From assembly GCF_030518795.1 (NCBI RefSeq), contig NZ_CP130427.1, positions 3,534,001 to 3,598,000 on the forward strand: 64,000 nucleotides of DNA. The letters run 5' to 3'. Both the position numbers and the translations under genes were made by a program. The notes beneath the pieces were generated by a model, which searched no databases, had not been told where the DNA came from, and worked only from the letters and a program-made list of their open reading frames with translations. This document shows positions 34,336 to 42,287 of the stretch, piece by piece (position 1 is the stretch's first letter; every line of letters starts with the position of its first letter). This DNA is from Micromonospora sp. NBRC 110009 (GTDB taxonomy: Bacteria; Actinomycetota; Actinomycetes; Mycobacteriales; Micromonosporaceae).

Positions 34336-34479
34336 TTAACTGAAGATGCTGACGCCACCCGGGCCGACGAGCAGACCGACGATGATGAGGACGATGCCCC
34401 ACAGGATCTGCCGGCGGAACAGCGCGAGAATGCCGGCGACCACCAGTACGACTGCGAGAATCCACAGAATCAGCTCCAT
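34336..34479 (-). CDS. GPGG-motif small membrane protein
   Basis: A 47-residue protein. It begins MELILWILAVVLVVAGILAL, then RRQ, then a second hydrophobic helix and the end GPGGVSIFS. Two membrane helices with a short basic loop and the GPGG turn match the small GPGG-motif membrane proteins found throughout actinobacteria, whose function is unknown. No other gene covers these bases. It is followed on the same strand, 40 bp upstream, by the metallophosphoesterase gene and may be its last operon member. Confidence 0.8.
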   Translation of the reverse strand: MELILWILAVVLVVAGILALFRRQILWGIVLIIVGLLVGPGGVSIFS

Positions 34480-34521
34480 GGCCGCTGAGTACCCGGCCGT
34501 CCGATCCGGGAAACCTGCTCC

Positions 34522-35247
34522 TCACTCCAGATGATCTCCCAGGTGGAAGATGCTGTACGCCTGCTTGATGACGGGGTGGGCGACGTTGCGGACCCGGACC
34601 CCACCCGGCGTGGTGCCCCGCTCGGTCCCGTGGTGGGCGTGCCCGTGCAGGGCCAGTGCCGTGGGTGCCGAGTCGATCGCCTGCCCGAGCTGGTAGCAGC
34701 CGAGGAACGGATAGATCTCCAGCGGCTCGCCGGCGAGGGTGTCCGGCACCGGGGAGTAGTGGGTCAGCGCCACCAGCAGATCGCACTCCAGCCCGCGCAG
34801 CGCCGCGCCGAGCGCGTCCGCGCTCTCGGTGGTGGTGTGGACGAACGCCTTCATCTCCGGCTCGCCGAAGTCGCTGGCGCAGCGCCCGGCGAACCCGCCG
34901 CCGAAGCCCTTCACCCCGGCGACGCCGAGCCGCCCGCCGGCACACTCCAGCACGATCCCGGTCCCCTCCAGCACGGTGATGCCGACGTCCTCCAGCACCT
35001 TCACCACCTGCGGCACCTCGTCGCACTGATGATCGTGGTTGCCGAGCACGGTGATCACCGGGACGCCCAGGTTGCCGAACTCCTGCGCCACGCAGCGCGC
35101 CTCGGACTCGGTGCCGTGCCGGGTCAGGTCGCCGGCGAGCAGCAGCACGTCGGCACAGTCCGGCAGCTCATCCAGCGCCGGCCGGAACCGGCCGACGACG
35201 TCCTGGTCCAGGTGCACGTCGCCGACGGCGGCGATCCGGATCACCAT
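34522..35247 (-). CDS. Calcineurin-like metallophosphoesterase
   Basis: A 241-residue phosphoesterase with all five metal motifs: GDVHLD (Asp9, His11), GDLTRHG, GNHDH, the His in LTHYSPV and GHAHHG near the end. It is cytoplasmic, with no signal peptide. The family hydrolyses phosphomonoesters or cyclic nucleotides with two metal ions; the substrate is not predictable. It lies 10 bp after the BON-domain gene and probably shares a transcript with it and with the nucleotidyltransferase gene. Confidence 0.88.
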   Translation of the reverse strand: MVIRIAAVGDVHLDQDVVGRFRPALDELPDCADVLLLAGDLTRHGTESEARCVAQEFGNLGVPVITVLGNHDHQCDEVPQVVKVLEDVGITVLEGTGIVLECAGGRLGVAGVKGFGGGFAGRCASDFGEPEMKAFVHTTTESADALGAALRGLECDLLVALTHYSPVPDTLAGEPLEIYPFLGCYQLGQAIDSAPTALALHGHAHHGTERGTTPGGVRVRNVAHPVIKQAYSIFHLGDHLE

Positions 35248-35257
35248 CGATCCTCCC

Positions 35258-35527
35258 TCACGGCAGCTCCTCGACCTGGCTGGGCGCCTGCGTACGGATC
35301 ACCCCGATGTCGCTGGTGATCGGCTCGTCCGGGAACCGCTCGGCGACCCGGCGCAGGATCTCCTCCCGCCGGTGCGGGCTCTCCACCTCGCCGTAGAGCA
35401 CCAGGCCGCGCTCGCGGCGGACCACCGTGATGCCCTGTTCGGCGACGGAGGGGTCCTCGGCCAACAGGCGGTGGATCTCCGCCTCCACGTACTCGTCGGG
35501 CGGCCCGCCGCCGTGCTGCTCGGTCAC
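35258..35527 (-). CDS. Small BON-domain protein
   Basis: An 89-residue protein occupied almost entirely by a BON-like domain (VEAEIHRLLAEDPSV, then ERGLVLYGEVESPHRREEIL, both typical of the alpha-beta-alpha-beta BON fold). BON domains bind phospholipids or other proteins, mostly in the envelope, but no signal peptide is seen here. The GTG start is nested in the stop codon of the nucleotidyltransferase gene (4-base overlap GTGA), with GGGAG upstream, so translation is coupled. Confidence 0.75.
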   Translation of the reverse strand: MTEQHGGGPPDEYVEAEIHRLLAEDPSVAEQGITVVRRERGLVLYGEVESPHRREEILRRVAERFPDEPITSDIGVIRTQAPSQVEELP

Positions 35528-36105
35528 GCTGTCTCCCTTCCTCCGGACGCGCCCTCGGGCAGCACGTCCAGCCGGTCGAGCAGCACCAGGAACGCCTCGG
35601 CGTACGGCGAGTGCTGCGTCTCCTTCCGTACCCGTTCCCAGTCGATCTGTTCCCGCAGCGAGCGGGCGAGCGGCAGGGCCCGGGCGAAGTCGCAGTAGTG
35701 CTGCTCGAAGCTGAGCAGCTTGTGCACCATCAGCTGGCTGGCCGAGAGGACCGGCATGTGGATCGCGTCGACCGGTCGCACGACGGTGTCGGCGAAGGTC
35801 TCCTCGGTCACCGGGGTCTCGATCGGCCGGTGGATCAGGTCCACCATCCGCCCCTCGTCGTAGACCTTGACCAGCCAGTCCTCCGGCGGGCGCTCGGCGC
35901 GGAAGCCGGACTCGACCAGCGCCTCCAGGGCCCGGTCCACGTCCTGCTCCCGGATCAGGAAGTCGACGTCGTGGTCGCTGGAGTGACCGCCGTGGGCGTA
36001 GACGGCAAAGCTCCCGCCGAGCGCGAAGGGGATCTCGGAGTGCTTGAGCACGGCGGCGACCTTCTTCAGGGTGTGCACCAGGCTCTCGTCCCCGCGCTCG
36101 GCCAT
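35524..36105 (-). CDS. Nucleotidyltransferase-fold protein
   Basis: A 193-residue protein of the minimal nucleotidyltransferase superfamily. The active-site pattern GGSFAVYAHGGHSSDHDVDF holds the Gly-Gly/Ser helix start and the Asp-x-Asp metal pair (residues about 45-48), with later residues VKVYDEGRMVDLIHRP providing the third acidic position. It resembles AbiEii-like or kanamycin-nucleotidyltransferase-like proteins. No antitoxin-type partner (AbiEi) is present, so a toxin role is not supported. It is first in a coupled three-gene set with BON and metallophosphoesterase. Confidence 0.78.
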   Translation of the reverse strand: MAERGDESLVHTLKKVAAVLKHSEIPFALGGSFAVYAHGGHSSDHDVDFLIREQDVDRALEALVESGFRAERPPEDWLVKVYDEGRMVDLIHRPIETPVTEETFADTVVRPVDAIHMPVLSASQLMVHKLLSFEQHYCDFARALPLARSLREQIDWERVRKETQHSPYAEAFLVLLDRLDVLPEGASGGRETA

Positions 36106-36257
36106 CTGGATCTCCCGTCGTCGTGGGTGGCGGTGGGAATGAAGTTGCGTACCCGGCGTGCCGGTCGGTCACACCTCTTCCCGGCACGGCGGGGCGGGAG
36201 GGGGACGGGAACGGACAAATCCCCACGGCGGAGCGCCCGTCGGATAGCCTCGGGAAG

Positions 36258-36971
36258 GTGGCCAGGTCACTGCGGGTGCGGCGCGGCAGGGCCCGACTGC
36301 GCGCCGTCGCCCTGATCGGCATCGACGGATCGGGCAAGACCACCCAGGCTCACCGGCTCGCCGAGGCGCTCACCGCCGCCGGCCAACCCGCCACCTACCA
36401 CCGCAACGCCGGCGGCCGGCGCTGGCTCGGCCGCCTCGCCCACCGGCTCGGCCGGCCCGACGCCCAACGTCTCGTCGGGCGGGAGGGCCTGCTCGCCGTC
36501 GAGTCCGTGCTCCGCTGGCTCGCCATCGCCCTGGCGATGCTGAGCTGCCTGGCGACCGGCCGCACCGCGGTGATGGACCGCTACGCCGCCTGCCAGTACG
36601 CCAGCATCCGGGCGCACGGCGGGCAGCGCTGGGAGCGGCTGGCCCGGGCCGGCTACCGCATCTTCCCGGCGCCCCAGGTCACCTTCCTGCTCACCGTGGA
36701 CCCGGCCGAGGCGTACCGGCGGATCGAGCGGCGCGGCACCGACCACGAGAGCATGAGCTGGCTCACCACCGCCGCCACCGCCTACCGGACGCTGCCCGAG
36801 TACGGCAGTTTCGTGGTGGTCGACGCCAGCGGCACGCCCGAGGAGGTGTCCCGCCGAATCCAGGACCACCTCACCGAGTGGCTTCCCGGCGACCCGCCGG
36901 CCGAGGGCACCCGCCCGCCCGCGGGCGGCGCCGGCCGGGACGGTCCCGTCCCGGCTCAGGCCCGCCCGTAG
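36258..36971 (+). CDS. Thymidylate-kinase-like P-loop kinase
   Basis: A 237-residue protein with the P-loop GIDGSGKTT at about residues 21-29, a DRY-type motif (VMDRYAACQY) and the LID-side segment DPAEAYRRIERRG typical of the thymidylate kinase family. The N-terminus is Arg-rich (VARSLRVRRGRARLRA), which is unusual for true Tmk, and the surrounding genes are not nucleotide genes. It may therefore phosphorylate another small molecule. The GTG at 36258 was chosen to start just before the P-loop strand; the preceding 135 bases of open frame look non-coding. Its 3' end overlaps the convergent SDR gene by 16 bp. Confidence 0.78.
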   Translation: MARSLRVRRGRARLRAVALIGIDGSGKTTQAHRLAEALTAAGQPATYHRNAGGRRWLGRLAHRLGRPDAQRLVGREGLLAVESVLRWLAIALAMLSCLATGRTAVMDRYAACQYASIRAHGGQRWERLARAGYRIFPAPQVTFLLTVDPAEAYRRIERRGTDHESMSWLTTAATAYRTLPEYGSFVVVDASGTPEEVSRRIQDHLTEWLPGDPPAEGTRPPAGGAGRDGPVPAQARP

Positions 36972-37645
36972 ACCGGGATGCTCGCCCCGCTGGTCGGCGC
37001 GGACTCGTCGGAGGCCAGGAAGCGGATCACCCCGGCGATCTCGGCCGGCGGCACCCAGCGCCCATGGTCGGCATCCGGCTGGGCGGCCCGGTTGGCCGGG
37101 GTGTCGATGACGCTGGGCAGCACCGTGTTGCACCGCACGCCGTGCTGCCGGTACTCCACCGCGACCGCGTTGGCGAAGGCGACCACCGCCGCCTTGGCGG
37201 TGGCGTAGCCGGCCGCGCGGGCAAAGGGCGCCACCGCCGCCCGCGCCGACACGCAGACCACCGCACCGCCGCCGGCCGCCGTCAGGTGCGGCAGCGCCGC
37301 CTGGGTGACCAGGTACGTCGGGCGTAGGTTGATCCGCAGCATCCGGTCGAACTCCTCGACCGGGGTCTCGTGCACCAGCCCGCCGCTGGCGTAGCCACCG
37401 ACGAGGTTGACCACCGCCCGCAGCGGCGCGGTCGGGTCGGCCGTGGCCGCCTCGACCGCGCGGGCCACTCCGGCGGGTTCCAGCAGATCCGCGACGACGC
37501 GGACCGGTCCGGACGTCGCCGGCGTCGTCTCCCCGCCCTTCCGATCGGGTACGACCACCCGCCACCCGGCCTTCAGGAAGGCGGCGGTGACCGCGCCGCC
37601 CAGCCCGCCCGTGCCGCCGGTCACCAGCACCGTGCGCTCCACCAT
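36956..37645 (-). CDS. Short-chain dehydrogenase/reductase
   Basis: A 229-residue classical SDR with the cofactor motif TGGTGGLGGA near the N-terminus, NLVGGYA in place of NNAG, catalytic Ser in CVSARAAV and YATAK as the Tyr-Lys pair. The C-terminal end SGASIPVYGRA is typical of NAD(P)-dependent oxidoreductases with small alcohol or ketone substrates. Either ATG 37645 or the GTG two codons earlier could start it; no ribosome site is evident. The substrate is unknown. Confidence 0.87.
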   Translation of the reverse strand: MVERTVLVTGGTGGLGGAVTAAFLKAGWRVVVPDRKGGETTPATSGPVRVVADLLEPAGVARAVEAATADPTAPLRAVVNLVGGYASGGLVHETPVEEFDRMLRINLRPTYLVTQAALPHLTAAGGGAVVCVSARAAVAPFARAAGYATAKAAVVAFANAVAVEYRQHGVRCNTVLPSVIDTPANRAAQPDADHGRWVPPAEIAGVIRFLASDESAPTSGASIPVYGRA

Positions 37646-37935
37646 GGGCACACGCTAGCGGCCCGGTCCGCTCGTCGGTGGCCCGGGCGCGATCCGGCCC
37701 GCTCGACGCCGGCGGCCCTCGTCCGGCGGGTCGGCCCGGCCGTCCGGCGACGCGTGCCGGCCGTCCGGCCGGGGCGCCGTGGACGACGGCCCGTCCGCTG
37801 GTGGGCCGGGGTGGCCGAGTCGACCGGACCGGAGGAGGCGGCCGGGCTGCGGGAATGGGACCCTTGCCGCGCGGGACCCGCGCGGAAGGCGGTACTTTTC
37901 CCGATACGCGCCGTCATGGTTGACGGTCACGCCTC
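37646..37935. other. Intergenic region between the SDR and rpiR genes
   Basis: This 290-bp divergent gap is very GC-rich with many CGGCC-type short inverted repeats, but no conserved reading frame. The rightward promoter of rpiR-murQ should lie near 37890-37930, just left of the operator palindrome. No hexamer pair is clear enough to claim. Confidence 0.4.
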
Positions 37936-37952
37936 ATGAAAGTAAGTTTCAT
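37936..37952. promoter_or_regulatory. Operator palindrome upstream of rpiR-murQ
   Basis: ATGAAA-GTAAG-TTTCAT has perfect 6-bp arms around 5 bases and ends two bases before the GTG of the RpiR-type regulator gene. Its position suggests autoregulation by that protein. The closeness to the start codon implies a leaderless or very short leader mRNA, or repression by blocking initiation. Confidence 0.65.
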
Positions 37953-37954
37953 CC

Positions 37955-38869
37955 GTGGCGAAGAGTCCGAAGATTTCTGCGAGTCACGAGCCCGGTGGAC
38001 TGATCGTCCACATCAGTGGCCTGCTCCCGTCGCTGTCCCCGGCCGAGCAGCGGGTCGCCCGGCTGGTCGTCGCCGATCCCGCGGACGCCGCCCGGCGCAC
38101 CATCACCGACCTCGCCACCGCCGCCGAGACCTCGGAGGCCACCGTCATCCGGTTCTGCCGGTCGGTCGGCATGGACGGCTACCCCCAGCTACGGATCCGG
38201 CTCGCCGCCGAGGCCGCCCGCCGGATCGAGCCGCCGGACGCCCGGGTGGTCGGTGGCGACATCCCGCCCGGCGCCGACCTGGCGCAGATCATCGCGACCA
38301 TCGCCTTCAACGACGCACGGGCCGTCGAGGAGACGGCCGAGCAGCTCGACCCGGCGGTCTGCGAGCAGGTGGTCGAGGCGATCGGCGCGGCCGGCCGGAT
38401 CGACGTCTACGGCGCCGGCGCCAGCGGCTTCGTCGCCTCCGACTTCCAGCAGAAGCTGCACCGCATCGGCCGGACCGCCTTCTACTTCCCCGACGTGCAC
38501 ACCGCGCTGACCTCCGCGGCCCTGCTCGGCCGGGGCGACGTCGCCGTGGGCATCTCGCACACCGGCACCACCTCGGACGTCATCGAGGTGCTGGAGCAGG
38601 CCCGGGCCCGGGGCGCCACCACGGTCGCGCTGACCAACTTCCCGCGCTCGCCGATCACCGAGGTCGCCGACTTCGTGCTGACCACCGCCGCCCGGGAGAC
38701 CACATACCGCTCCGGGGCGATGGCCAGCCGGCTGGCCCAGCTGACCGTGGTCGACTGCCTCTTCGTCGGGGTGGCCGCGCGTAACCGGGCCAAGGCCCGC
38801 AAGGCACTGGAGGCGACGGCCGAGGCCGTCCAGTCGCACCGGGTGGGCTCCGGCCGGAGGCGGGCATGA
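37955..38869 (+). CDS. MurR/RpiR-family regulator of murQ
   Basis: A 304-residue RpiR-type regulator with an N-terminal HTH_6 domain (residues 20-95; TITDLATAAETSEATVIRFCRS in part) and a SIS sugar-phosphate isomerase domain (about 130-270; IDVYGAGASGFVASDFQQKL, GISHTGTTSDVIEVL). SIS domains of this family bind phosphosugars. Next to murQ the natural ligand is N-acetylmuramate 6-phosphate, though this is inferred. Its GTG follows the palindrome by two bases, and its stop overlaps the murQ start by 4 bases. Confidence 0.9.
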   Translation: MAKSPKISASHEPGGLIVHISGLLPSLSPAEQRVARLVVADPADAARRTITDLATAAETSEATVIRFCRSVGMDGYPQLRIRLAAEAARRIEPPDARVVGGDIPPGADLAQIIATIAFNDARAVEETAEQLDPAVCEQVVEAIGAAGRIDVYGAGASGFVASDFQQKLHRIGRTAFYFPDVHTALTSAALLGRGDVAVGISHTGTTSDVIEVLEQARARGATTVALTNFPRSPITEVADFVLTTAARETTYRSGAMASRLAQLTVVDCLFVGVAARNRAKARKALEATAEAVQSHRVGSGRRRA

Positions 38870-39813
38870 CGACGGGCCGGATGGAGCGGGACGAGGTGGA
38901 CGCGATGCGGCCCGTGGTGCGGGTCGGCGCGCCGACCGAGCGGCGCAACCCGCACAGCCTGGACCTCGACCTGATGTCGACCCGGGACGTGCTCACCGTC
39001 ATCAACGAGGCGGACCGGCGGGTGCCGGCCGCGGTGGCCGCCGTGCTCGACGAGATCGCCGAGACCGTCGACCTGGCGGTGGCCGCGCTGCGCGGCGGTC
39101 ACCGGGTGCACTACTTCGGCGCCGGCACCTCGGGTCGACTCGGCGTGCTGGACGCCGCCGAGCTGGCCCCCACCTTCAACTCGCCGCGGCACTGGTTCTG
39201 CGCCCACCTGGCCGGGGGGCCGGAGGCGATGTGGCGGGCCGTGGAGGACGCCGAGGACGACGAACGCGGCGGCGCCGCCGAGGCGGCCGAGTGCGTACGC
39301 CCCGGCGACCTGGTGGTCGGGCTGGCCGCCAGCGGTCGCACCCCGTACGTCCTCGGGGCGCTCGGCGCGTCCCGGGCTCAGGGCGCCTCGACCGTGTTGC
39401 TCTGCGCCAATCCGGAGGCGGACGCCGCCTCGACGGTGGACGTCTTCATCGGGGTGGACACCGGACCGGAGGTGGTCACCGGGTCGACCCGGATGAAGGC
39501 GGGCACCGCGCAGAAGCTGGTGCTCAACACGTTCTCCACGGCCGTCATGGTGCGCCTCGGCCGGGTCTACTCGAACCTGATGATCGACATGGTGGCCACC
39601 AACGCCAAGCTGCGCGGCCGGATGATCTCGATCCTGATCGAGGCCACCGGCTGCCCCGAGGAGCTCTGCCAGGCCGCGCTGCAACAGGCCGACGGTGACC
39701 TCAAGACCGCCCTGGTCTCCCTGGTCTCCGGCGCGGAGGTCTCCGCCGCCCGGGCCGCCCTGGCCCGCTCCGCCGACCAGGTACGCGGCGCGCTGGCCCT
39801 GCTCGCCTCCTGA
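38866..39813 (+). CDS. murQ: N-acetylmuramic acid 6-phosphate etherase MurQ
   Basis: A 315-residue SIS-family etherase that splits the lactyl ether of MurNAc 6-phosphate, giving GlcNAc 6-phosphate and lactate during peptidoglycan recycling. It has the family signature VHYFGAGTSGRLGVLDAAELAPTF (given in part: FGAGTSGRLG, and the catalytic Glu in DAAELAPTF), VVGLAASGRTPYV and TGSTRMKAGTAQK. Length is normal. It is coupled to the upstream regulator gene through ATGA. No MurNAc kinase gene is adjacent, so the substrate phosphate comes from an enzyme encoded elsewhere or a PTS. Confidence 0.95.
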   Translation: MTTGRMERDEVDAMRPVVRVGAPTERRNPHSLDLDLMSTRDVLTVINEADRRVPAAVAAVLDEIAETVDLAVAALRGGHRVHYFGAGTSGRLGVLDAAELAPTFNSPRHWFCAHLAGGPEAMWRAVEDAEDDERGGAAEAAECVRPGDLVVGLAASGRTPYVLGALGASRAQGASTVLLCANPEADAASTVDVFIGVDTGPEVVTGSTRMKAGTAQKLVLNTFSTAVMVRLGRVYSNLMIDMVATNAKLRGRMISILIEATGCPEELCQAALQQADGDLKTALVSLVSGAEVSAARAALARSADQVRGALALLAS

Positions 39814-40168
39814 CCGCCCTTCCGCACCCTCCCGCCGCCAGATGCGACGCGCGTCACGCTGCCGGGGGGACGTGTCGCGCGCTCCGGATTGTTCAAGGAG
39901 GCGTGGGGTAATCCTCACCCGTGGCTGAACCGACCGGCCCACGGACGCGTATCTCGCAGTGACCAGGATCGCAATGACGCGGTGACGCGGGTCGCTGTGT
40001 TCATGGAATTCGCAATGGTGCGATTCCGTGGGCGGACGACGATTCCGCTGCTCCGATGCCCTGCCACCAGGGCGTACGGGAGCCACCCGAGCAGGGGTCC
40101 TGACAGCAAACATGGACCGGGCTCTCAGCTACTACTCAGGCATTCGTGACAGTTTCGGCTCACGACAT
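39814..40168. other. Intergenic region between murQ and the sigma factor gene
   Basis: This 355-bp stretch has no credible gene. GCGACGCGCGTC near 39843 and GACGTGTCGCGCGC near 39869 pair imperfectly and may end the murQ transcript. GTGGGGTAATCCTCACCCGT near 39902 is another small dyad of unknown meaning. The base composition is less GC-rich towards the sigma promoter. Confidence 0.4.
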
Positions 40169-40194
40169 GGAATCCCCGACGCGTCTCATCTGTT
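40169..40194 (+). promoter_or_regulatory. SigR/SigH-type ECF promoter of the sigma gene
   Basis: GGAAT at 40169-40173, exactly 18 bases, then GTT at 40192-40194, matches the SigR consensus of Streptomyces (GGAAT-N18-GTT) and the closely related SigE/SigH boxes that drive sigB in mycobacteria. Transcription would start near 40200, about 44 bases before the sigma ATG. Confidence 0.6.
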
Positions 40195-40196
40195 GT

Positions 40197-40214
40197 GTAG
40201 GTGTCAGCACCTAC
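40197..40214 (+). other. Hairpin at the predicted 5' end of the sigma mRNA
   Basis: GTAGGTG-TCAG-CACCTAC folds into a perfect 7-bp stem with a tetraloop, starting at or within a few bases of the predicted transcription start. A 5'-terminal hairpin can stabilise a message. The ribosome site at 40234 lies well outside it. Confidence 0.5.
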
Positions 40215-40243
40215 GGGCACAGCGGAGGTTACGGGGAGGGCTG

Positions 40244-41245
40244 ATGAACGTGGGGATGGCAAGGAACCGGGCAACCGGCGCGAGCGAGGGGACCGTGGCA
40301 ATCGTGGACAAGAACATCGGCATGCGTACCGACGAGGTCGCCGAGGAGCGGGACCTGGTCGGCGTCTACCTGCACGAGATCTCCCGGACGCCGCTGCTGG
40401 ACGCCGCCAAGGAGGTCGACCTCTCCAAGGCGATCGAGGCCGGCCTGTACGCCGAGCACCTGCTCGGCGAGGACCGCGTTCCCGACGGCGTCGACCGGGA
40501 GGACCTGGAGCGGCTGGTCGTGGAGGGTGAGCGCGCGAAGGACCTGTTCATCCGCGCCAACCTGCGGCTGGTCGTCTCGATCGCCCGCCGCTACGTGCGC
40601 TCGGGCATGCCCATGCTGGACCTGATCCAGGAGGGCAACACCGGCCTGGTCCGGGCGGTCGAGAAGTTCGACTACGAGCGCGGCTACAAGTTCTCCACCT
40701 ACGCGACCTGGTGGATCCGCCAGGCGATCAGCCGGGCGATCGCGCAGCAGGAGCGCACCGTGCGGCTGCCCGTGCACCTGGTCGAGGACGTCAACCGGAT
40801 GCGCAACGTGGCCCGGCAGCTCACCCGTGAGCTGGGCAGCGACCCGGAGCCGGAGCAGATCGCGGCGGCGCTCGGCGTCACCGTCGAGCGGGTCAACGAG
40901 CTGCGCCGCTGGTCGCAGGACACCGTCTCGCTGGACACCCCGGTGGGCGACGACGGCGACACCAACCTCGGCGACCTGGTCGCCGACAGCGACGCCCCGT
41001 CGCCGGAGGAGATCGTCCTCACCGGCCTTGAGCGGCAGCGGATCGAGGGTCTGCTCAACCACCTCGACGACCGTTCGGCCGGCATCATGCGGGCCCGCTA
41101 CGGCCTCGAGGACGGGCGCGAGCACTCGCTGACCGAGGTCGCCTCGCGGTTCTCGCTCTCCCGGGAGCGGATCCGCCAGCTGGAGATCCAGGCCCTCGGC
41201 CGGCTCCGTGAGCTGGCCCGGGCCGAGGGGCTGCAGGCCGCCTGA
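40244..41245 (+). CDS. Group 2 (SigB/HrdD-like) sigma-70 factor
   Basis: A 333-residue primary-like sigma factor lacking the long N-terminal extension of the housekeeping HrdB. Regions are in order: 1.2 (RDLVGVYLHEISRTPLL), 2.1-2.4 (RANLRLVVSIARRYV, LIQEGNTGLVRAVEKFDY and YATWWIRQAI), region 3, and 4.2 with the -35 HTH (TEVASRFSLSRERIRQLEIQ). Such factors back up the main sigma factor in stress or stationary phase. ATG 40244 has GGGGAGGG upstream; the long open frame before it is untranslated leader. The SigR-like promoter suggests induction by thiol-oxidative or envelope stress, as for mycobacterial sigB. Confidence 0.92.
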   Translation: MNVGMARNRATGASEGTVAIVDKNIGMRTDEVAEERDLVGVYLHEISRTPLLDAAKEVDLSKAIEAGLYAEHLLGEDRVPDGVDREDLERLVVEGERAKDLFIRANLRLVVSIARRYVRSGMPMLDLIQEGNTGLVRAVEKFDYERGYKFSTYATWWIRQAISRAIAQQERTVRLPVHLVEDVNRMRNVARQLTRELGSDPEPEQIAAALGVTVERVNELRRWSQDTVSLDTPVGDDGDTNLGDLVADSDAPSPEEIVLTGLERQRIEGLLNHLDDRSAGIMRARYGLEDGREHSLTEVASRFSLSRERIRQLEIQALGRLRELARAEGLQAA

Positions 41246-41264
41246 CCTGGTAACAATTGACACG

Positions 41265-41305
41265 ACGAACGGCCGGCGTCCGATAGGGGGACGCCGGCCG
41301 TTCGT
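41265..41305. terminator. Strong bidirectional terminator between sigma and NlpC/P60 genes
   Basis: A perfect 17-bp stem (ACGAACGGCCGGCGTCC) with a 7-nt loop lies between convergent stops, followed by TCTGT on the right. Confidence 0.9.
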
Positions 41306-41318
41306 TCTGTCGGCGGGG

Positions 41319-42287
41319 TCAGCGCACCCGGCCGTAGCCGGCGATGGACATGATGTCCATGTCCCGTTTGCTGACGTTGCGGCCCGCGCTGGGCGCGTCG
41401 ATGATCTGGCCGCTGCCCACGTAGATCGCCACGTGTCCGAGGCCGGAGTAGAAGACGAGGTCGCCGGGCTTCAGCGAGCCGCGACTGATCCGCGCGGTGG
41501 CGTCCCACTGCATCGCCGCGTTGTGCGGCAACGACTTCCCGGCCGCGCGCCAGGCCGCGAGGGTGAGCCCCGAACAGTCGTAGCTGTCCGGGCCGTCGTC
41601 CCCGTAGCCGTACGGCTTGCCGACCGCCCCGTACGCGTACCGCACCGCCACCCCGGCGGAGCCGGAGATGGCCGGCGGGTTCCCGGCGGAGCTGGAGCTG
41701 CTGGGCGCCTCGGTGGCCCGCCCGTACGCCTGGCGGCGCAGCTCGTAGAGGCGGGAGAGATCCGCCTCGATCTTCTTCTTGCCCGCGGCCAGTTGCTTGG
41801 CCTGCGCGGCCTGCCGGGCCAGCGTGGTGTCCAGCCGGGTCTTCTGGTCGATCAGCCTGCGCTGGCTGGCCGTGAAGCCGTCGATGGTCTGCTGGTGCTG
41901 CCGGCTCAACTGGTCCAGGGCGCCCAGCCGCTCCGGAAGCGAGGTCGACCCGCCCGGATCCAGCAGGGCCTGGGCGGTCCGCAGCCCACCGGTCTTGTAC
42001 GCGGTCGTGGCGAGGACCCCGACGTCGGCGCGGCTCTGCTCGGCCTGCGCCTGCAACGGGCCGATCTTGGCCTGCAACGTGGCCGCGGTGGCCTTGTTGG
42101 CCTTGATCTCCTCGCTGAGCTTGTTGTAGGACTCGACGATTCGCTCCAGCTCAGTCGAGGACTTGTCGATCTGCTTCGTCAGCTCGGCCGGGGTGGGCTG
42201 GGCCCGGGCCACCGACGCCGGGGCGATCAGCACGGCCGAGAGGCCGGCCACCGCCAGGCTGCGCAGCAGGATCCGTAAGGACGACAA
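41319..42287 (-). CDS. Secreted NlpC/P60 peptidoglycan endopeptidase (RipA-like), TTG start
   Basis: A 322-residue secreted protein. The signal peptide (about 1-30) is followed by a long coiled coil (about 35-190, ELTKQIDKSSTELERIVESY), a Ser-rich hinge and a C-terminal NlpC/P60 domain. Catalytic Cys238 lies in YDCSGLT, the His in GLGHVAIYV and the third polar residue in IIDAPSAG. RipA-type enzymes cut the D-Glu to diaminopimelate bond and help separate cells; the coiled coil usually inhibits or localises the enzyme. The TTG at 42287 gives a proper signal peptide (SSLRILLRSLAVAGL) with GAGGAG 10 bases upstream. No ATG fits, and longer forms add a Pro/Arg-rich stretch. Confidence 0.87.
   Translation of the reverse strand: MSSLRILLRSLAVAGLSAVLIAPASVARAQPTPAELTKQIDKSSTELERIVESYNKLSEEIKANKATAATLQAKIGPLQAQAEQSRADVGVLATTAYKTGGLRTAQALLDPGGSTSLPERLGALDQLSRQHQQTIDGFTASQRRLIDQKTRLDTTLARQAAQAKQLAAGKKKIEADLSRLYELRRQAYGRATEAPSSSSSAGNPPAISGSAGVAVRYAYGAVGKPYGYGDDGPDSYDCSGLTLAAWRAAGKSLPHNAAMQWDATARISRGSLKPGDLVFYSGLGHVAIYVGSGQIIDAPSAGRNVSKRDMDIMSIAGYGRVR

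Noticed and set aside
35524..36105. AbiEii-type toxin of a toxin-antitoxin system
   Set aside because: No AbiEi-like antitoxin gene is adjacent. The neighbours are BON and phosphoesterase genes, and the nucleotidyltransferase fold alone is not diagnostic.
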